Made by a program: the position numbers and the translations under genes. A stretch of 64,000 nucleotides of DNA, taken from positions 84,367 through 148,366 of the forward strand of contig PAPV01000004.1 of the NCBI GenBank assembly GCA_002709075.1, in the 5' to 3' direction. This document shows positions 27,568-36,250 of this stretch, piece by piece (the first letter of the stretch is position 1; every line of letters starts with the position of its first letter). Under the pieces are notes generated by a model, which was given only the letters and a program-made list of their open reading frames with translations, did not search any database and was not told the DNA's origin. This stretch comes from Rhodospirillaceae bacterium (GTDB lineage Bacteria > Pseudomonadota > Alphaproteobacteria > MPNO01 > UBA2964).

Positions 27568-27643
27568 TGGTGCCACATCGGTGACTCGAACACCGTACCT
27601 CAGCATTACGAATGCTGCGCTCTACCGGATGAGCTAATGTGGC
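27568..27643 (-). tRNA. tRNA-Thr(CGU)
   Basis: A complete 76-nt cloverleaf on the minus strand. The acceptor stem GCCACAT/ATGTGGC is fully paired, D-arm GCTC/GAGC encloses ATCCGGTA, and the anticodon stem CAGCA/TGCTG holds loop TTCGTAA, giving anticodon CGU. The variable loop is AGGTA, the T-arm CGGTG/CACCG holds TTCGAGT, and the discriminator A is followed by an encoded CCA. It reads ACG codons. It lies within the integrative element, between the resolvase and the broken integrase, not at its edge. Confidence 0.95.
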
Positions 27644-27668
27644 AACACACCATCTTCCTAATCCAAAA

Positions 27669-28896
27669 TTACGATTTTATAAAGTCAAAAATCGAAGAAC
27701 CGGATTGACGTTTTTGTGTCTTCGTTAGCTCGCGAGCTTGAGCCAAGGTTGATGTGTGACCGTAGTATTTCTCTATCATTTCCACGCTGTTTCCATGTTC
27801 TGAGCCAATACGTAATGGTTCACACCCTCATAAATTCTGAAGGTCGCGTAGGTATGTCTGAGTGAGTAGAGGGTGCGACGATTACCATCTCTATCAAACT
27901 CAACATCACAATGTTTTATGAGCGAGGCGAAGCCTTTTTTGAAACTACCGATGGGCGAGCCATCGGGGTGACAAAAGATAAAACTTTCCTCCGGTGGGTT
28001 TTCTCCCAAGTCATCAACGCGCAGCTGGCGAATGCGATCTAAGTAAGTTCTTACTTCCGAGGTGCGAGCGATAACCTCTCTAACACCAGTTTTCCCATCA
28101 ACTCGGAAACCTATTACTGGTTTCCCATCCTGTTCGCCGACTTAAAAATATCGCGCCATTGTAAATTACGAGCCTCCCCCACCCTAATACCTGTATTAGC
28201 GAGTATGAGAACGTAGTTCCAAAGCAATACTCTATCTCGGCGAACCCTTGAGTGTTCAGCTTGATTTACCCAATGGCGAGCGTTCCGAGTAAGCCGTTCA
28301 TAAGCTGTTCTATCAAACGCTGGGCGAGCTTTCGTTTTAAGTGGAACTTTTTTGAAATCTGGGATGGCTTTGATGTACTTCCTACTTGAAGCCCATTTTA
28401 GAAATCTTCTTATCTCTCCCCCTTCACTATTAAGTGTTGAGGAAGCTAACTTTCGCCCATAGCGTTCGGCTTTTTTGCGCTCCTCGAAATAATCCTCGAT
28501 GAGTGCGGTATCAATCGCATCCATATTTTTGTTACCGACGAAAGCGTTGAAGTGTTTCCCAATAGTGACTTGAGTATTTTCAAATCGACTATGGCTGGCT
28601 TGAGATTTGAGATATTCAGAAATTACAGTTTTAGCTTGGCGAGATTTTACGTTCTCACCCATACGATGCCGAAATTTAAGGTCATCCCTCAACTCTTTAG
28701 CAAAAGCATAAGCATCATCGCGGTTTGAGGTTCGTGCTGAACGAATAACATACCCAGCAGTTCTGGGAGCTAGGATGCGAGCTTGATAAGTGGGAACCTT
28801 ATTATCGCGGCGACGATAAATGGCTATTTCACCGTCATCAAAACTCTCAAAATCTATGTATGACTGTGTCGCCGTCGCCATCGCCATAATCCACAA
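27669..28896 (-). pseudogene. tyrosine recombinase/integrase broken by two frameshifts
   Basis: Joining three frames gives one integrase of about 409 residues. Frame 1 (28896 to about 28140) holds the N-terminal arm and core-binding domains and the first catalytic Arg in TGIRVGEARNLQWRDIF. A one-base loss near 28140-28145 then shifts the frame; the next part runs EQDGKPVIGFRVDGKTG through SLRHTYATF (second Arg box) to about 27795. A second one-base loss follows there, and the last part reads SVEMIEKYYGHTS, carrying the nucleophilic Tyr, and ends at 27669. Both breaks are single-base deletions with otherwise intact coding, so inactivation is recent or they are assembly errors. The start is the ATG at 28896 or 28887. 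Confidence 0.85.
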
Positions 28897-28922
28897 TATT
28901 CAATATGGTAGGATGATATCTC

Positions 28923-28941
28923 CACGTAAACGATACGTAAA
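28923..28941. repeat. right arm-type repeat of the integrative element
   Basis: CACGTAAACGATACGTAAA, matching the left copy at 26769-26787 at 17 of 19 positions with the same 11-bp spacing of ACGTAAA units. It lies just upstream of the integrase start, where integrase could control its own promoter. Confidence 0.55.
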
Positions 28942-29009
28942 GCCCAATAATTAGGTAGAAAATGCTATAAAATATCGGAAAACATGGGTTTTTAAGCGAG
29001 GAGCTTACT

Positions 29010-29048
29010 ATTACGAATGTGATGCTCTACCCACTGAGCTAAACTGGC
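29010..29048 (-). pseudogene. 5' half of a split tRNA-Thr (attachment-site end)
   Basis: On the minus strand this reads GCCAGTT-TA, a perfect D-arm GCTC-AGTGGGTA-GAGC, then TCACA and the anticodon loop TTCGTAA, after which similarity to a tRNA stops. The D-arm is standard, so it is a true tRNA 5' half. With the 3' half at 26667 it would form one tRNA-Thr(CGU) interrupted in its anticodon loop. Confidence 0.6.
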
Positions 29049-29644
29049 CGATACTTTTTCCCGTGTATTATAACACATTAAAATATTCAAGATTCTTAGT
29101 TTCAGGTCGCCCTAACCAATACACACATCCCTTTGTTAGCCTCTGAAAATACCAAAACCCATTTCGATAAGCGTTTGTGATGGCAGAAAGAATTTAATAC
29201 GTAGGAAATGCACTACAAACTTAGCTTTAACAGCCAATGTTTATATCCTATAAATGGCACTAATGAGTTGATAGAAGAAATCTTGATTAAGTTGGGGGAC
29301 TAAAAAATAAACTAAATATTTTACATAAACAGGATTGCCATGAATGGCTATTATTAACATAAGTTTTTCCAATCGCCCGTTTGAACTCATAGCATTTAAT
29401 TAATATTTCATAGTGGGAATTTTGTGGCCATTAGTGTAAAAAGTCTAATTGCGGATTTACTTATAGATAAATAATACCTCTTATTACGATAGAAAAAATT
29501 TGGATGATATACTCCTAAAAACTGAAATTTATTAAAGTTATTAACTTCAAAGTCTGTTGTAGCGCAGATTGATTGATTTACACATTATAAATTAAAATCA
29601 CATAAAATTGTTTTAGTAACGAAAATCCTGAGAGGAATTCAGCT
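29049..29644. other. gene-poor AT-rich region right of the element
   Basis: About 600 bp with no supported gene. A 31-codon open frame at 29208-29303 (plus strand, starting MHYKLSFNSQCLYPINGTNE) has a protein-like composition but a ribosome binding site that is too close. The ribosome binding site of the MORN gene (AGAGGA, 29631-29636) is at the right end. Confidence 0.4.
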
Positions 29645-30544
29645 ATCGCTAAGATATTTTTTTTAACCTTGACTTCAATTATTCTTTTTTTAGGTAGTGG
29701 AGGCAGCGGGCACACCTTACCCAAATGCAAAGGAAGTCCAATTATGCAAGGAACTCATACATTATTTTGGACAAACTGCTATGGGGTATATAAGTTTGCG
29801 AATGGTGGAAGATATGAGGGTGATTTTCAACAAGGCAAATTTCATGGCAATGGTCTATTAGTTTTCAAGAGCGGGGGTAAGTACAGCGGAGAGTTCAAAA
29901 AGAATCATTTTGATGGCAAAGGCAATTACACATCCGCAAGTGATAACAAATATGTGGGTTATTTCAGGAAAAATAGGTTTCATGGAAATGGCACTGAAAC
30001 TTGGGCTAATGGAGATAAATACTTGGGCAATTTTCACAACGGCACGGCTCACGGAGAAGGGACATATATTTGGCAAAACGGAAATAAATATGAAGGCGGA
30101 TATGAAAACGGAAAATTTCATGGGAATGGCACATTTATAATTGGAAACCGGCAGTATACTGGAAATTGGCAACAAAATATTTTAATGGGAAAAATGGGAT
30201 TGAGATTCCACAAAAAAATGAAATATCACGATACAAAAAATAAAAATTTTCATCGATGGGCGTTGGGGGAACTATTTTTTAAAGGCCTTAGAATACCAGT
30301 TGACCGTGAGAAGGGTCTAAAATGGTATCGCGTGGCAGCAGACTCAGGATATGAAAAGGCAAAAAAGACACTCAAAAATATCAGATCCCAGTTAGAGCCT
30401 AAGGCTATTGCAAAGTGTATGTTTGTTAACGTTAAAAAGATTTCGGGTCCAGAAACGAAAGAAATTGTTCTTGATTATTGCCGTAGTTTTGTGCGGCAAT
30501 ATTCTCTGGAACAATTAGTTCTCCAAGATAATAACAGATCCTAG
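29645..30544 (+). CDS. exported MORN-repeat protein with C-terminal Sel1-like repeat; unusual start codon
   Basis: About 299 residues if translation begins at ATC (29645). This codon follows AGAGGA by 8 bp and gives a proper signal peptide (AKIFFLTLTSIILFLGSGG). No ATG or GTG exists in frame upstream of the mature part; a TTG at 29669 would cut the signal peptide short. The body has about six MORN repeats of 23 residues (pattern YxGxFxxGxxHGxGxxxxxxG, residues about 45-180). A Sel1-like unit follows (ALGELFFKGLRIPVDREKG, then WYRVAADSGYEKAK). MORN arrays bind lipids or scaffold proteins; here the location should be periplasmic or outer surface. Function unknown. Confidence 0.75.
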   Translation: MAKIFFLTLTSIILFLGSGGSGHTLPKCKGSPIMQGTHTLFWTNCYGVYKFANGGRYEGDFQQGKFHGNGLLVFKSGGKYSGEFKKNHFDGKGNYTSASDNKYVGYFRKNRFHGNGTETWANGDKYLGNFHNGTAHGEGTYIWQNGNKYEGGYENGKFHGNGTFIIGNRQYTGNWQQNILMGKMGLRFHKKMKYHDTKNKNFHRWALGELFFKGLRIPVDREKGLKWYRVAADSGYEKAKKTLKNIRSQLEPKAIAKCMFVNVKKISGPETKEIVLDYCRSFVRQYSLEQLVLQDNNRS

Positions 30545-30638
30545 GAAACAATCGAATAACTCGTTGAGTTTTACACTAGTTTATCAGTAAATATAATAGA
30601 GATAATCTTAAAATAAAAAATTGTTCGGATGATCAATC

Positions 30639-32027
30639 CTAAGCCTCGAAAGAAGATGTGTTTTTTATCTTACTACTCTCTTCATCTACAAAATCATTTT
30701 TGAATTTTGAAATTGCGAATCGTTTTTCAACAATCTGTGAATTTTCTTGAGTACCCCAATCAATTGTACCAAGCGCGCCGCATGAAACACAATCTGGCGA
30801 AAAAACTCCAAAATTTCTATTACATTCATTACAATACCAACCCGGTCCAGATACTGCTTCTTCAGCGCGGCGTAGCCATTGATTAGCGGCAGCAACATCT
30901 TTTTTTTCTTGTTCTTCAAGAAGCGCAAACAGTCTGCAAACCTCGACCGTCTCTCCATCCTGCAAGCATAATTTTAATTTAGACCTTGCACTCCCCCACA
31001 ATCCAGCTTCGATCATCACGTTGGCAAGAGACAGTAAAGTTTGCGTGTGGTTTGGGTTGTAGGTCCCAAGTTTTTCAAACCGCAATACTTTTTCAACCAA
31101 ACTTCCCTCCGGCAAAACACGACCGTAAATTTCGGCTAGTTTGGGGTGAGGATATGTTGGCCATTTCTTCTCTATAAGTGTCGCAGCTTTTCCAGTTTTT
31201 CCTTCTTTCTCAAAAACAGCTACTTTTGCAATTATTGCGGGCAACCAATCGGGGGCAAGCCTGTAAGCTTTATTTGTGGCAATAAAGGCCTCTTTGGTAT
31301 TAATTTGAGCTACTGCATTCGATGCTGTCAAAAGTGCCAGTGCTGCCCGACGGCGTTTGACTATTTTCTTATTTATGGAATTGGCTTTCGCCATTTTTTC
31401 AAGAACAAAACCAGCAGAATGCCATTGTCGGTCCGCCACATACAAATCATAGAGAGTGTTCAGTATCCAAGCTGTTTTAGGTTGCAAGCGAAATGCGCGC
31501 TCAGCGAGTTTAATTGCCTCCGGACGGTTACCGTCACGCTCTGCTTGTATAAGAAGCCCTCGCAACCCTAAAAAAGATGTTTCTTTGCGCTCTAGCATCA
31601 TCTGAAAATATTGCTTGGCGGCACCTTGATCACCGTTTAATTGGGCCGTCTGCGCAGACAGAAGCAAAGTTAATGGGGGGTCATCCAACAGTACACCGGT
31701 CCGCCTCACTTGCCGCTGCGCCTCTTTTGAGTCGCCCGCTGCTACAGCAACCATTCCACGTGTTAGAGCCCGGTACCCCCTTTTTACTCGTGCTTTTTTG
31801 TGCAGGTCAATAATAGTCGATGGAGTTGAGACCAATCCGCGCCAGACGCGATAAAAAAGCACTGAAATCAATGCGAATATCACAAACATAGTCAGTAAAA
31901 GAGCCGCAGAAGAAATCATTCGCCAGTTTTGCCATTCAATAACAACTTGGCCCTCTATATTTGCAACCTGAATTGAAACGAAGACGAATATCCCCGCAAC
32001 AAGAAAAAATCTAAGCATTTTAATCAT
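30639..32027 (-). CDS. hemY: HemY-like TPR membrane protein with C-terminal zinc ribbon
   Basis: 462 residues. Two N-terminal transmembrane helices (about 5-25 and 40-62) carry the HemY_N region (DLHKKARVKRGYRALTRGM). Several TPR-like helical repeats follow (100-400), then a C-terminal zinc ribbon of two CxxC pairs (WYCNECNRNF and CVSCGALGTIDW). This is the proteobacterial HemY of the hemCD operon, not protoporphyrinogen oxidase. Its exact role is unknown. It overlaps the mitofilin-like gene stop by 4 bp and ends the hemC-hemD operon. Confidence 0.9.
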   Translation of the reverse strand: MIKMLRFFLVAGIFVFVSIQVANIEGQVVIEWQNWRMISSAALLLTMFVIFALISVLFYRVWRGLVSTPSTIIDLHKKARVKRGYRALTRGMVAVAAGDSKEAQRQVRRTGVLLDDPPLTLLLSAQTAQLNGDQGAAKQYFQMMLERKETSFLGLRGLLIQAERDGNRPEAIKLAERAFRLQPKTAWILNTLYDLYVADRQWHSAGFVLEKMAKANSINKKIVKRRRAALALLTASNAVAQINTKEAFIATNKAYRLAPDWLPAIIAKVAVFEKEGKTGKAATLIEKKWPTYPHPKLAEIYGRVLPEGSLVEKVLRFEKLGTYNPNHTQTLLSLANVMIEAGLWGSARSKLKLCLQDGETVEVCRLFALLEEQEKKDVAAANQWLRRAEEAVSGPGWYCNECNRNFGVFSPDCVSCGALGTIDWGTQENSQIVEKRFAISKFKNDFVDEESSKIKNTSSFEA

Positions 32028-33337
32028 CCGCCGGGTCGCATGCCAGAAATTGAAAGTAATATCATTTGCGCTTCTTTGAGGCCTTTATTTATACTTGCCC
32101 TCGCTCGAGCACGCGATAGCCAAAACGCGGCTATGTTTTTGATCTTTCCGGAGAATCCCTCAACAACTGTTATTGCGGAATTTAGATTTCCATTCGATAA
32201 AAAGATTTCAACCTGATCTATTGGTGACAAAAACCGGTTTTTTGCTTCTAAATTAGTGCTTTTTCTTCTGATGGTAATCAATGTAGATATTTTTTCAATT
32301 GTAGCCGATATCCAGCCATCAGGTTCAGCTATGGATGAACTTTGGGAGATTTTATCGGCAACACTCGAGAATTCTTGTCTCAATAAATTGAGCGTGGGAG
32401 CTCCATTTTTCATAAATGGCCGCATCATATTAAGAGCTAATGTGAGATCTCGGTCATTAGCTGCTAACGTCGACACTGCGGCCCATTCCTCCTGAAAACC
32501 TTTTCCAGTGGTTGCCGCCGCCTTGAGTTGTACAAACGCCAACATTAGAATGCCCGCACTATTTAATTTGTCTAGTGTCTGAGGCGATCGTGTCTCTTGG
32601 GTTTCCTCTATCCTAATTCGGTTTTGAAGCGCCGCGACAGTCTTTGAAAGCTGTTCGTTCTCAGCTTCTAAAACCTTTAATCTTTTATTTATTTCTTCAC
32701 TCAAATATAACCTGCCTGGCGTAAAATTTTTTCGATTTAGGTTCTTTTTCGCCAATTCTTCTAATCTTTGCAGCCGAATTTTTATTTCTGGTATGCCATA
32801 CGAAAGACCTGCGTTGCTGAAAAGTGCAATCAACTTTTCTTGCGCAAATTTTAAACGTTTTTGCTCCTTCGTAATCTGTTTAATTAATTTTTCATAATCA
32901 TTACCAACAGCCAAATCAGCCAAACGTCTCTCGATTGTAGTTAATTTGCTAGACTGATTAGAAAGGCTGTTCACATGCTTTCGAAATTCTTCATTGATCA
33001 CATTATTATTAAATTCAACTGCCTCAATTTTTTCGCGCAATGTTGCAATATGAAGTTGGTTGGGATCTAACCTACCGACATCTAATATTTTAGAGACGGA
33101 TGATTGTAATTGCTGTGGGAGAAAATTCTTCCAAAGAGGCCAGACGAACCAAATCGTAAATAACACACCCAAAAACAAGAAGATTGAATTGATTTTCTTA
33201 ATATTAAAGTGGTGGGCACTAAACTTTTTCTCCGACACTGTTTCTGACTTCAACACTTGCGGATCAGTCTGTTGAGAAAGAGCCGATTCTGTATTTTTTT
33301 GAGAATTTTTTGAGTCAGCTACGTCCTTATCTATCAT
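32024..33337 (-). CDS. mitofilin/COG4223-family inner-membrane protein
   Basis: 437 residues with a polar N-terminal tail, one transmembrane helix (about 48-68, SIFLFLGVLFTIWFVWPLW), and a long region with coiled-coil character from about 110 to 250. A helical C-terminal domain ends IKNIAAFWLSRARARASI. This matches the alphaproteobacterial mitofilin homologues encoded between hemD and hemY, relatives of mitochondrial Mic60. They are thought to shape the inner membrane. The gene starts 15 bp downstream of hemD and overlaps hemY by 4 bp. Confidence 0.88.
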   Translation of the reverse strand: MIDKDVADSKNSQKNTESALSQQTDPQVLKSETVSEKKFSAHHFNIKKINSIFLFLGVLFTIWFVWPLWKNFLPQQLQSSVSKILDVGRLDPNQLHIATLREKIEAVEFNNNVINEEFRKHVNSLSNQSSKLTTIERRLADLAVGNDYEKLIKQITKEQKRLKFAQEKLIALFSNAGLSYGIPEIKIRLQRLEELAKKNLNRKNFTPGRLYLSEEINKRLKVLEAENEQLSKTVAALQNRIRIEETQETRSPQTLDKLNSAGILMLAFVQLKAAATTGKGFQEEWAAVSTLAANDRDLTLALNMMRPFMKNGAPTLNLLRQEFSSVADKISQSSSIAEPDGWISATIEKISTLITIRRKSTNLEAKNRFLSPIDQVEIFLSNGNLNSAITVVEGFSGKIKNIAAFWLSRARARASINKGLKEAQMILLSISGMRPGG

Positions 33338-33352
33338 AATCCAATAAACTTT

Positions 33353-34090
33353 CTACAGTGGCAAAGCTTCTTTCAGGGCCTCAATCATAGCATCTGTCTG
33401 GGGGGCATCCGCCACAAGAATTTTTTTCCACACATTAAAGGGTAGATTACTTGCCACAGAATCTGATAAACACAGTGCAATCATGTCACTGCAAAACCTC
33501 TCATAACCCTCCATTTTCATAAGGTTAACAAAAATTTTTGCTGTTCGTGGGGAAAAAAATAAAATTATCTTTACTTCTCCGGTTTTAATTGCCTTGATAG
33601 CTCCTGAACAAAGCCGCGTCGCTGCTTCCGCCCGATAAAGAATTTGTCGTTCAACTCTAAATCCATGCTTAAGAAGTACTTTTTCAACACTGCTTGTTAC
33701 TGTTTCACCTGAAATATGTAAAATAAGTCCATCCTTAGGAGAATGTTTATTTACAATTTGGCCAATAAGCGATTCCGCATTTTGCTTTCCGATTGATATA
33801 TTATTAAAATTAAAAATTTCAGCCACCCGTGCAGTTGCTTTTCCAACAGCGTAAACTGGTAAATTGCGTTCTGAATTTGCTTTACTAAAGGGGACAATTG
33901 CATTTGCACTGGTAAATACAATAGCCTGCACTGGAGACAAATTTAATCGTTTCGGGATAGGAATGATTTCGAGCAGGGGGCTTAAAAATACCTTGTAGCC
34001 GAGAAATTGTAATTTTCCAGCAAGCATCCTGCTTTGGTCTATGGGCCTAGTAATCACTACTCCTGGTCTAGAGGAGCTCTCAGATTTCAT
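33353..34090 (-). CDS. hemD: uroporphyrinogen-III synthase
   Basis: 245 residues from the ATG at 34090. That start has GAAGGA 7 bp upstream and overlaps the hemC stop by 11 bp; a GTG at 34105 would add five residues. The HemD two-domain fold is indicated by GVVITRPIDQSRMLAGKL at the start, AIVFTSANAIVPF, the VYAVGKATARVAEIF strand-turn-helix, and VKIILFFSPRTAKIF in the second half. The enzyme closes hydroxymethylbilane to uroporphyrinogen III. The family is poorly conserved, so context (directly after hemC) carries weight. Confidence 0.92.
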   Translation of the reverse strand: MKSESSSRPGVVITRPIDQSRMLAGKLQFLGYKVFLSPLLEIIPIPKRLNLSPVQAIVFTSANAIVPFSKANSERNLPVYAVGKATARVAEIFNFNNISIGKQNAESLIGQIVNKHSPKDGLILHISGETVTSSVEKVLLKHGFRVERQILYRAEAATRLCSGAIKAIKTGEVKIILFFSPRTAKIFVNLMKMEGYERFCSDMIALCLSDSVASNLPFNVWKKILVADAPQTDAMIEALKEALPL

Positions 34091-35012
34091 CAAAAAATCC
34101 TTCACCTGCCCCTCTGCGAAGTTGTCTTCCCACTTCCGCCCCTAGGGCATCTGGATCGAGAACACTACCAAATTTTTCAGCCGCAATCATCTCTGTACCA
34201 TCCGGTCGAATAATCATGCCTCGCAAAGAAATCCGGTCCTTTTCCACGAGGGCACAACCGGCAATTGGTGTTTTACAAGAACCCCCTAGTTCTGAGAGAA
34301 AAGCTCGTTCTGTGGTTGCCATAATCCGCGTAGTTTCATCATCAATATCTTTAAGCGTTTGAATAGTTTCATGATCCGTCTCGCGACATTGAACACCAAT
34401 AATACCCTGACAAACTGCAGGTAAAATATCATCAATAGAAATAATTACTGACTTCAAATTTCGCATTCCAAGTCGGGCAATTCCCGCAGCTGCTAACAAA
34501 GTTGCGTCAAAATCTCCATTGATTACACGGTCTATTCGAGTATTAACATTTCCGCGAATGGTCTCGATGATCAGGTCTGGACGAATACTTTTCAAAATTG
34601 CTTGCCGGCGCACTGAGGCTGAACCAACCCTTGCTCCGATGGGGAGATCCTCTATAGATTTAGCATTTCCAATCAGAACATCTCTGCAATCTGCTCGGGG
34701 TAGGTATGCAGCTATAATTAATCCATTTGGCGATACAATCGGCATATCCTTCATCGAGTGTACCGCAATATCAGCATCTCCTCGCAAAAGTGCTTGTTCT
34801 ACTTCCTTAGTGAACAATCCTTTACCACCAATTTTTGAGAGATTACCGGTTTGCAACCGATCACCCTGCGTTCTATAAGTCTTAATAGTTATGTTTTTGA
34901 CCAAATAATGTTTGTTTACTTTACTTATTAAATTTGCAGCTTCATTGGCCTGCGCGAGGGCGAGGGGACTGCCACGAGTTGCTATTCTTAGTTTCTTGTT
35001 TTTCTCGATCAT
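34080..35012 (-). CDS. hemC: hydroxymethylbilane synthase (porphobilinogen deaminase)
   Basis: 310 residues. Landmarks are IATRGSPLALAQA, TQGDRLQTGNLSKIGGKGLF (conserved Arg and Lys at the active site), AVHSMKDMP, and the dipyrromethane-cofactor Cys in LGGSCKTPIAG. It polymerises four porphobilinogens into hydroxymethylbilane in the cytoplasm. It is the first gene of the heme block and is divergent from tsaD with only 81 bp between, which must hold both promoters. Confidence 0.97.
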   Translation of the reverse strand: MIEKNKKLRIATRGSPLALAQANEAANLISKVNKHYLVKNITIKTYRTQGDRLQTGNLSKIGGKGLFTKEVEQALLRGDADIAVHSMKDMPIVSPNGLIIAAYLPRADCRDVLIGNAKSIEDLPIGARVGSASVRRQAILKSIRPDLIIETIRGNVNTRIDRVINGDFDATLLAAAGIARLGMRNLKSVIISIDDILPAVCQGIIGVQCRETDHETIQTLKDIDDETTRIMATTERAFLSELGGSCKTPIAGCALVEKDRISLRGMIIRPDGTEMIAAEKFGSVLDPDALGAEVGRQLRRGAGEGFFDEI

Positions 35013-35093
35013 CTAACACCTGTAGCGCGTATTTAAAAAATTAGCCAGCATAAGAAATGGGTACAACAATTTTTTCAGATAATGTAAAGTTTA

Positions 35094-36122
35094 ATGATGA
35101 ATATTTTGGGCATAGAAACTAGTTGTGATGAAACGGCAGCATCCATCGTAACTGAAAATAGAAAAATATTATCAAATGTTGTCAAATCACAAAATGAACA
35201 TCACGCGCCTTATGGTGGGGTTGTGCCTGAAATCGCTGCGCGGGCGCATTTAGTAATTGTAGAGGCTGTAGTTAGGCAGGCCATAAAAGAAGCAAAATTA
35301 GATTTTAGTGATCTTGACGGTGTTGCTGCAACCTGCGGACCCGGGCTAATTGGTGGCGTGATCGTCGGATCAATGCTGGGAAAAGCAATATCTGCAGCCC
35401 GCAAAATACCTTTTGTAGCTGCAAATCATCTTGAAGGTCATGCTTTGACCGCCAGACTCACGCATAACATACAGTTTCCTTACCTTGTCCTTTTGTTATC
35501 TGGCGGGCATAGCCAATTTATTATTGTAGAGGAAGTTGGTGAATACCAAATAATTGGTAACACTATTGACGACGCTCTTGGAGAGGCATTTGACAAAGTT
35601 GCAAAGATGCTAGGGATTGGATTTCCAGGCGGTCCGGCAGTTGAGAAAATGGCTTCGTTTGGCTCTCCTGGCCGATTCAATCTTCCAAGGCCACTGAGGG
35701 GACGGGAAAACTCTGATTTTTCATTTTCTGGTTTGAAAACATCTGTTCGAAATAAAATAGAACAATCTAAAAATGGGACCTTTTCCGAAAAGGATATTCA
35801 AGATCTTTGTTCTGATTTCCAGTATGCGGTATCTGATGTAATAAAAGATCGGGTTCTCAATGCATTAAATATCTTTTCAAAAAAATATCCCAATTGTGAA
35901 AAATTAGTCTTGTGCGGCGGAGTAGCATCTAATCAGATGATACGTACGACTTTGGAGCAATCCGTCCAAACCCTAGGTGTCAATCTTGTTGCCCCCCCAA
36001 TTAACCTATGTACTGATAATGGAGCGATGATTGCTTGGGTGGGCGTTGAACGGTTGAAGTTGGGACTTTCAAATACTTTAGATTTTAAACCACGTCCTCG
36101 CTGGTCTCTTGAGGAACTATAA
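35094..36122 (+). CDS. tsaD: tRNA N6-adenosine threonylcarbamoyltransferase
   Basis: 342 residues. Landmarks: GIETSCDETAASIV at the start, the metal-binding HLEGHALTARL, LLLSGGHSQFI, the GEAFDKVAKMLG segment, and LVLCGGVASNQMIR. TsaD, with TsaB and TsaE, transfers the threonylcarbamoyl group to A37 of ANN-decoding tRNAs. Two consecutive ATG codons begin the gene; either could be used. It is divergent from hemC and followed by gpsA, a common alphaproteobacterial order. Confidence 0.97.
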   Translation: MMNILGIETSCDETAASIVTENRKILSNVVKSQNEHHAPYGGVVPEIAARAHLVIVEAVVRQAIKEAKLDFSDLDGVAATCGPGLIGGVIVGSMLGKAISAARKIPFVAANHLEGHALTARLTHNIQFPYLVLLLSGGHSQFIIVEEVGEYQIIGNTIDDALGEAFDKVAKMLGIGFPGGPAVEKMASFGSPGRFNLPRPLRGRENSDFSFSGLKTSVRNKIEQSKNGTFSEKDIQDLCSDFQYAVSDVIKDRVLNALNIFSKKYPNCEKLVLCGGVASNQMIRTTLEQSVQTLGVNLVAPPINLCTDNGAMIAWVGVERLKLGLSNTLDFKPRPRWSLEEL

Positions 36123-36250
36123 AATCACTGATAAAAAATTAGCATTCCGTTTAACAGAACACCCTGCCCATTATAACAACTTGAATTTCCCTCTGAAGAA
36201 GATTTGCGTTAAGTTTATGAATTGTTTTCAGGTTAATTGAGGGAGCACTC

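Larger units (their letters stand above)
26704..29018. mobile_element. compact integrative element in a tRNA-Thr(CGU) gene
   Basis: About 2.3 kb bounded by the 9-bp core ATTACGAAT at 26704-26712 and 29010-29018. Outside the left core lies a tRNA 3' half (26667-26703), and outside the right core a tRNA 5' half (29019-29048), both in the same orientation, as if one tRNA gene had been cut in its anticodon loop. Inside are a serine resolvase, a complete tRNA-Thr(CGU), and a frameshifted tyrosine integrase. Nearly identical double ACGTAAA repeats lie 56 and 68 bp inside the ends. No cargo genes are seen. The core equals the tRNA anticodon loop, so part of its identity is forced by tRNA function. 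Two tandem insertions is the alternative reading. Confidence 0.65.

Noticed and set aside
30639..32027. protoporphyrinogen oxidase
   Set aside because: This HemY is the TPR membrane protein of the hemCD operon and has no FAD-binding GxGxxG start.
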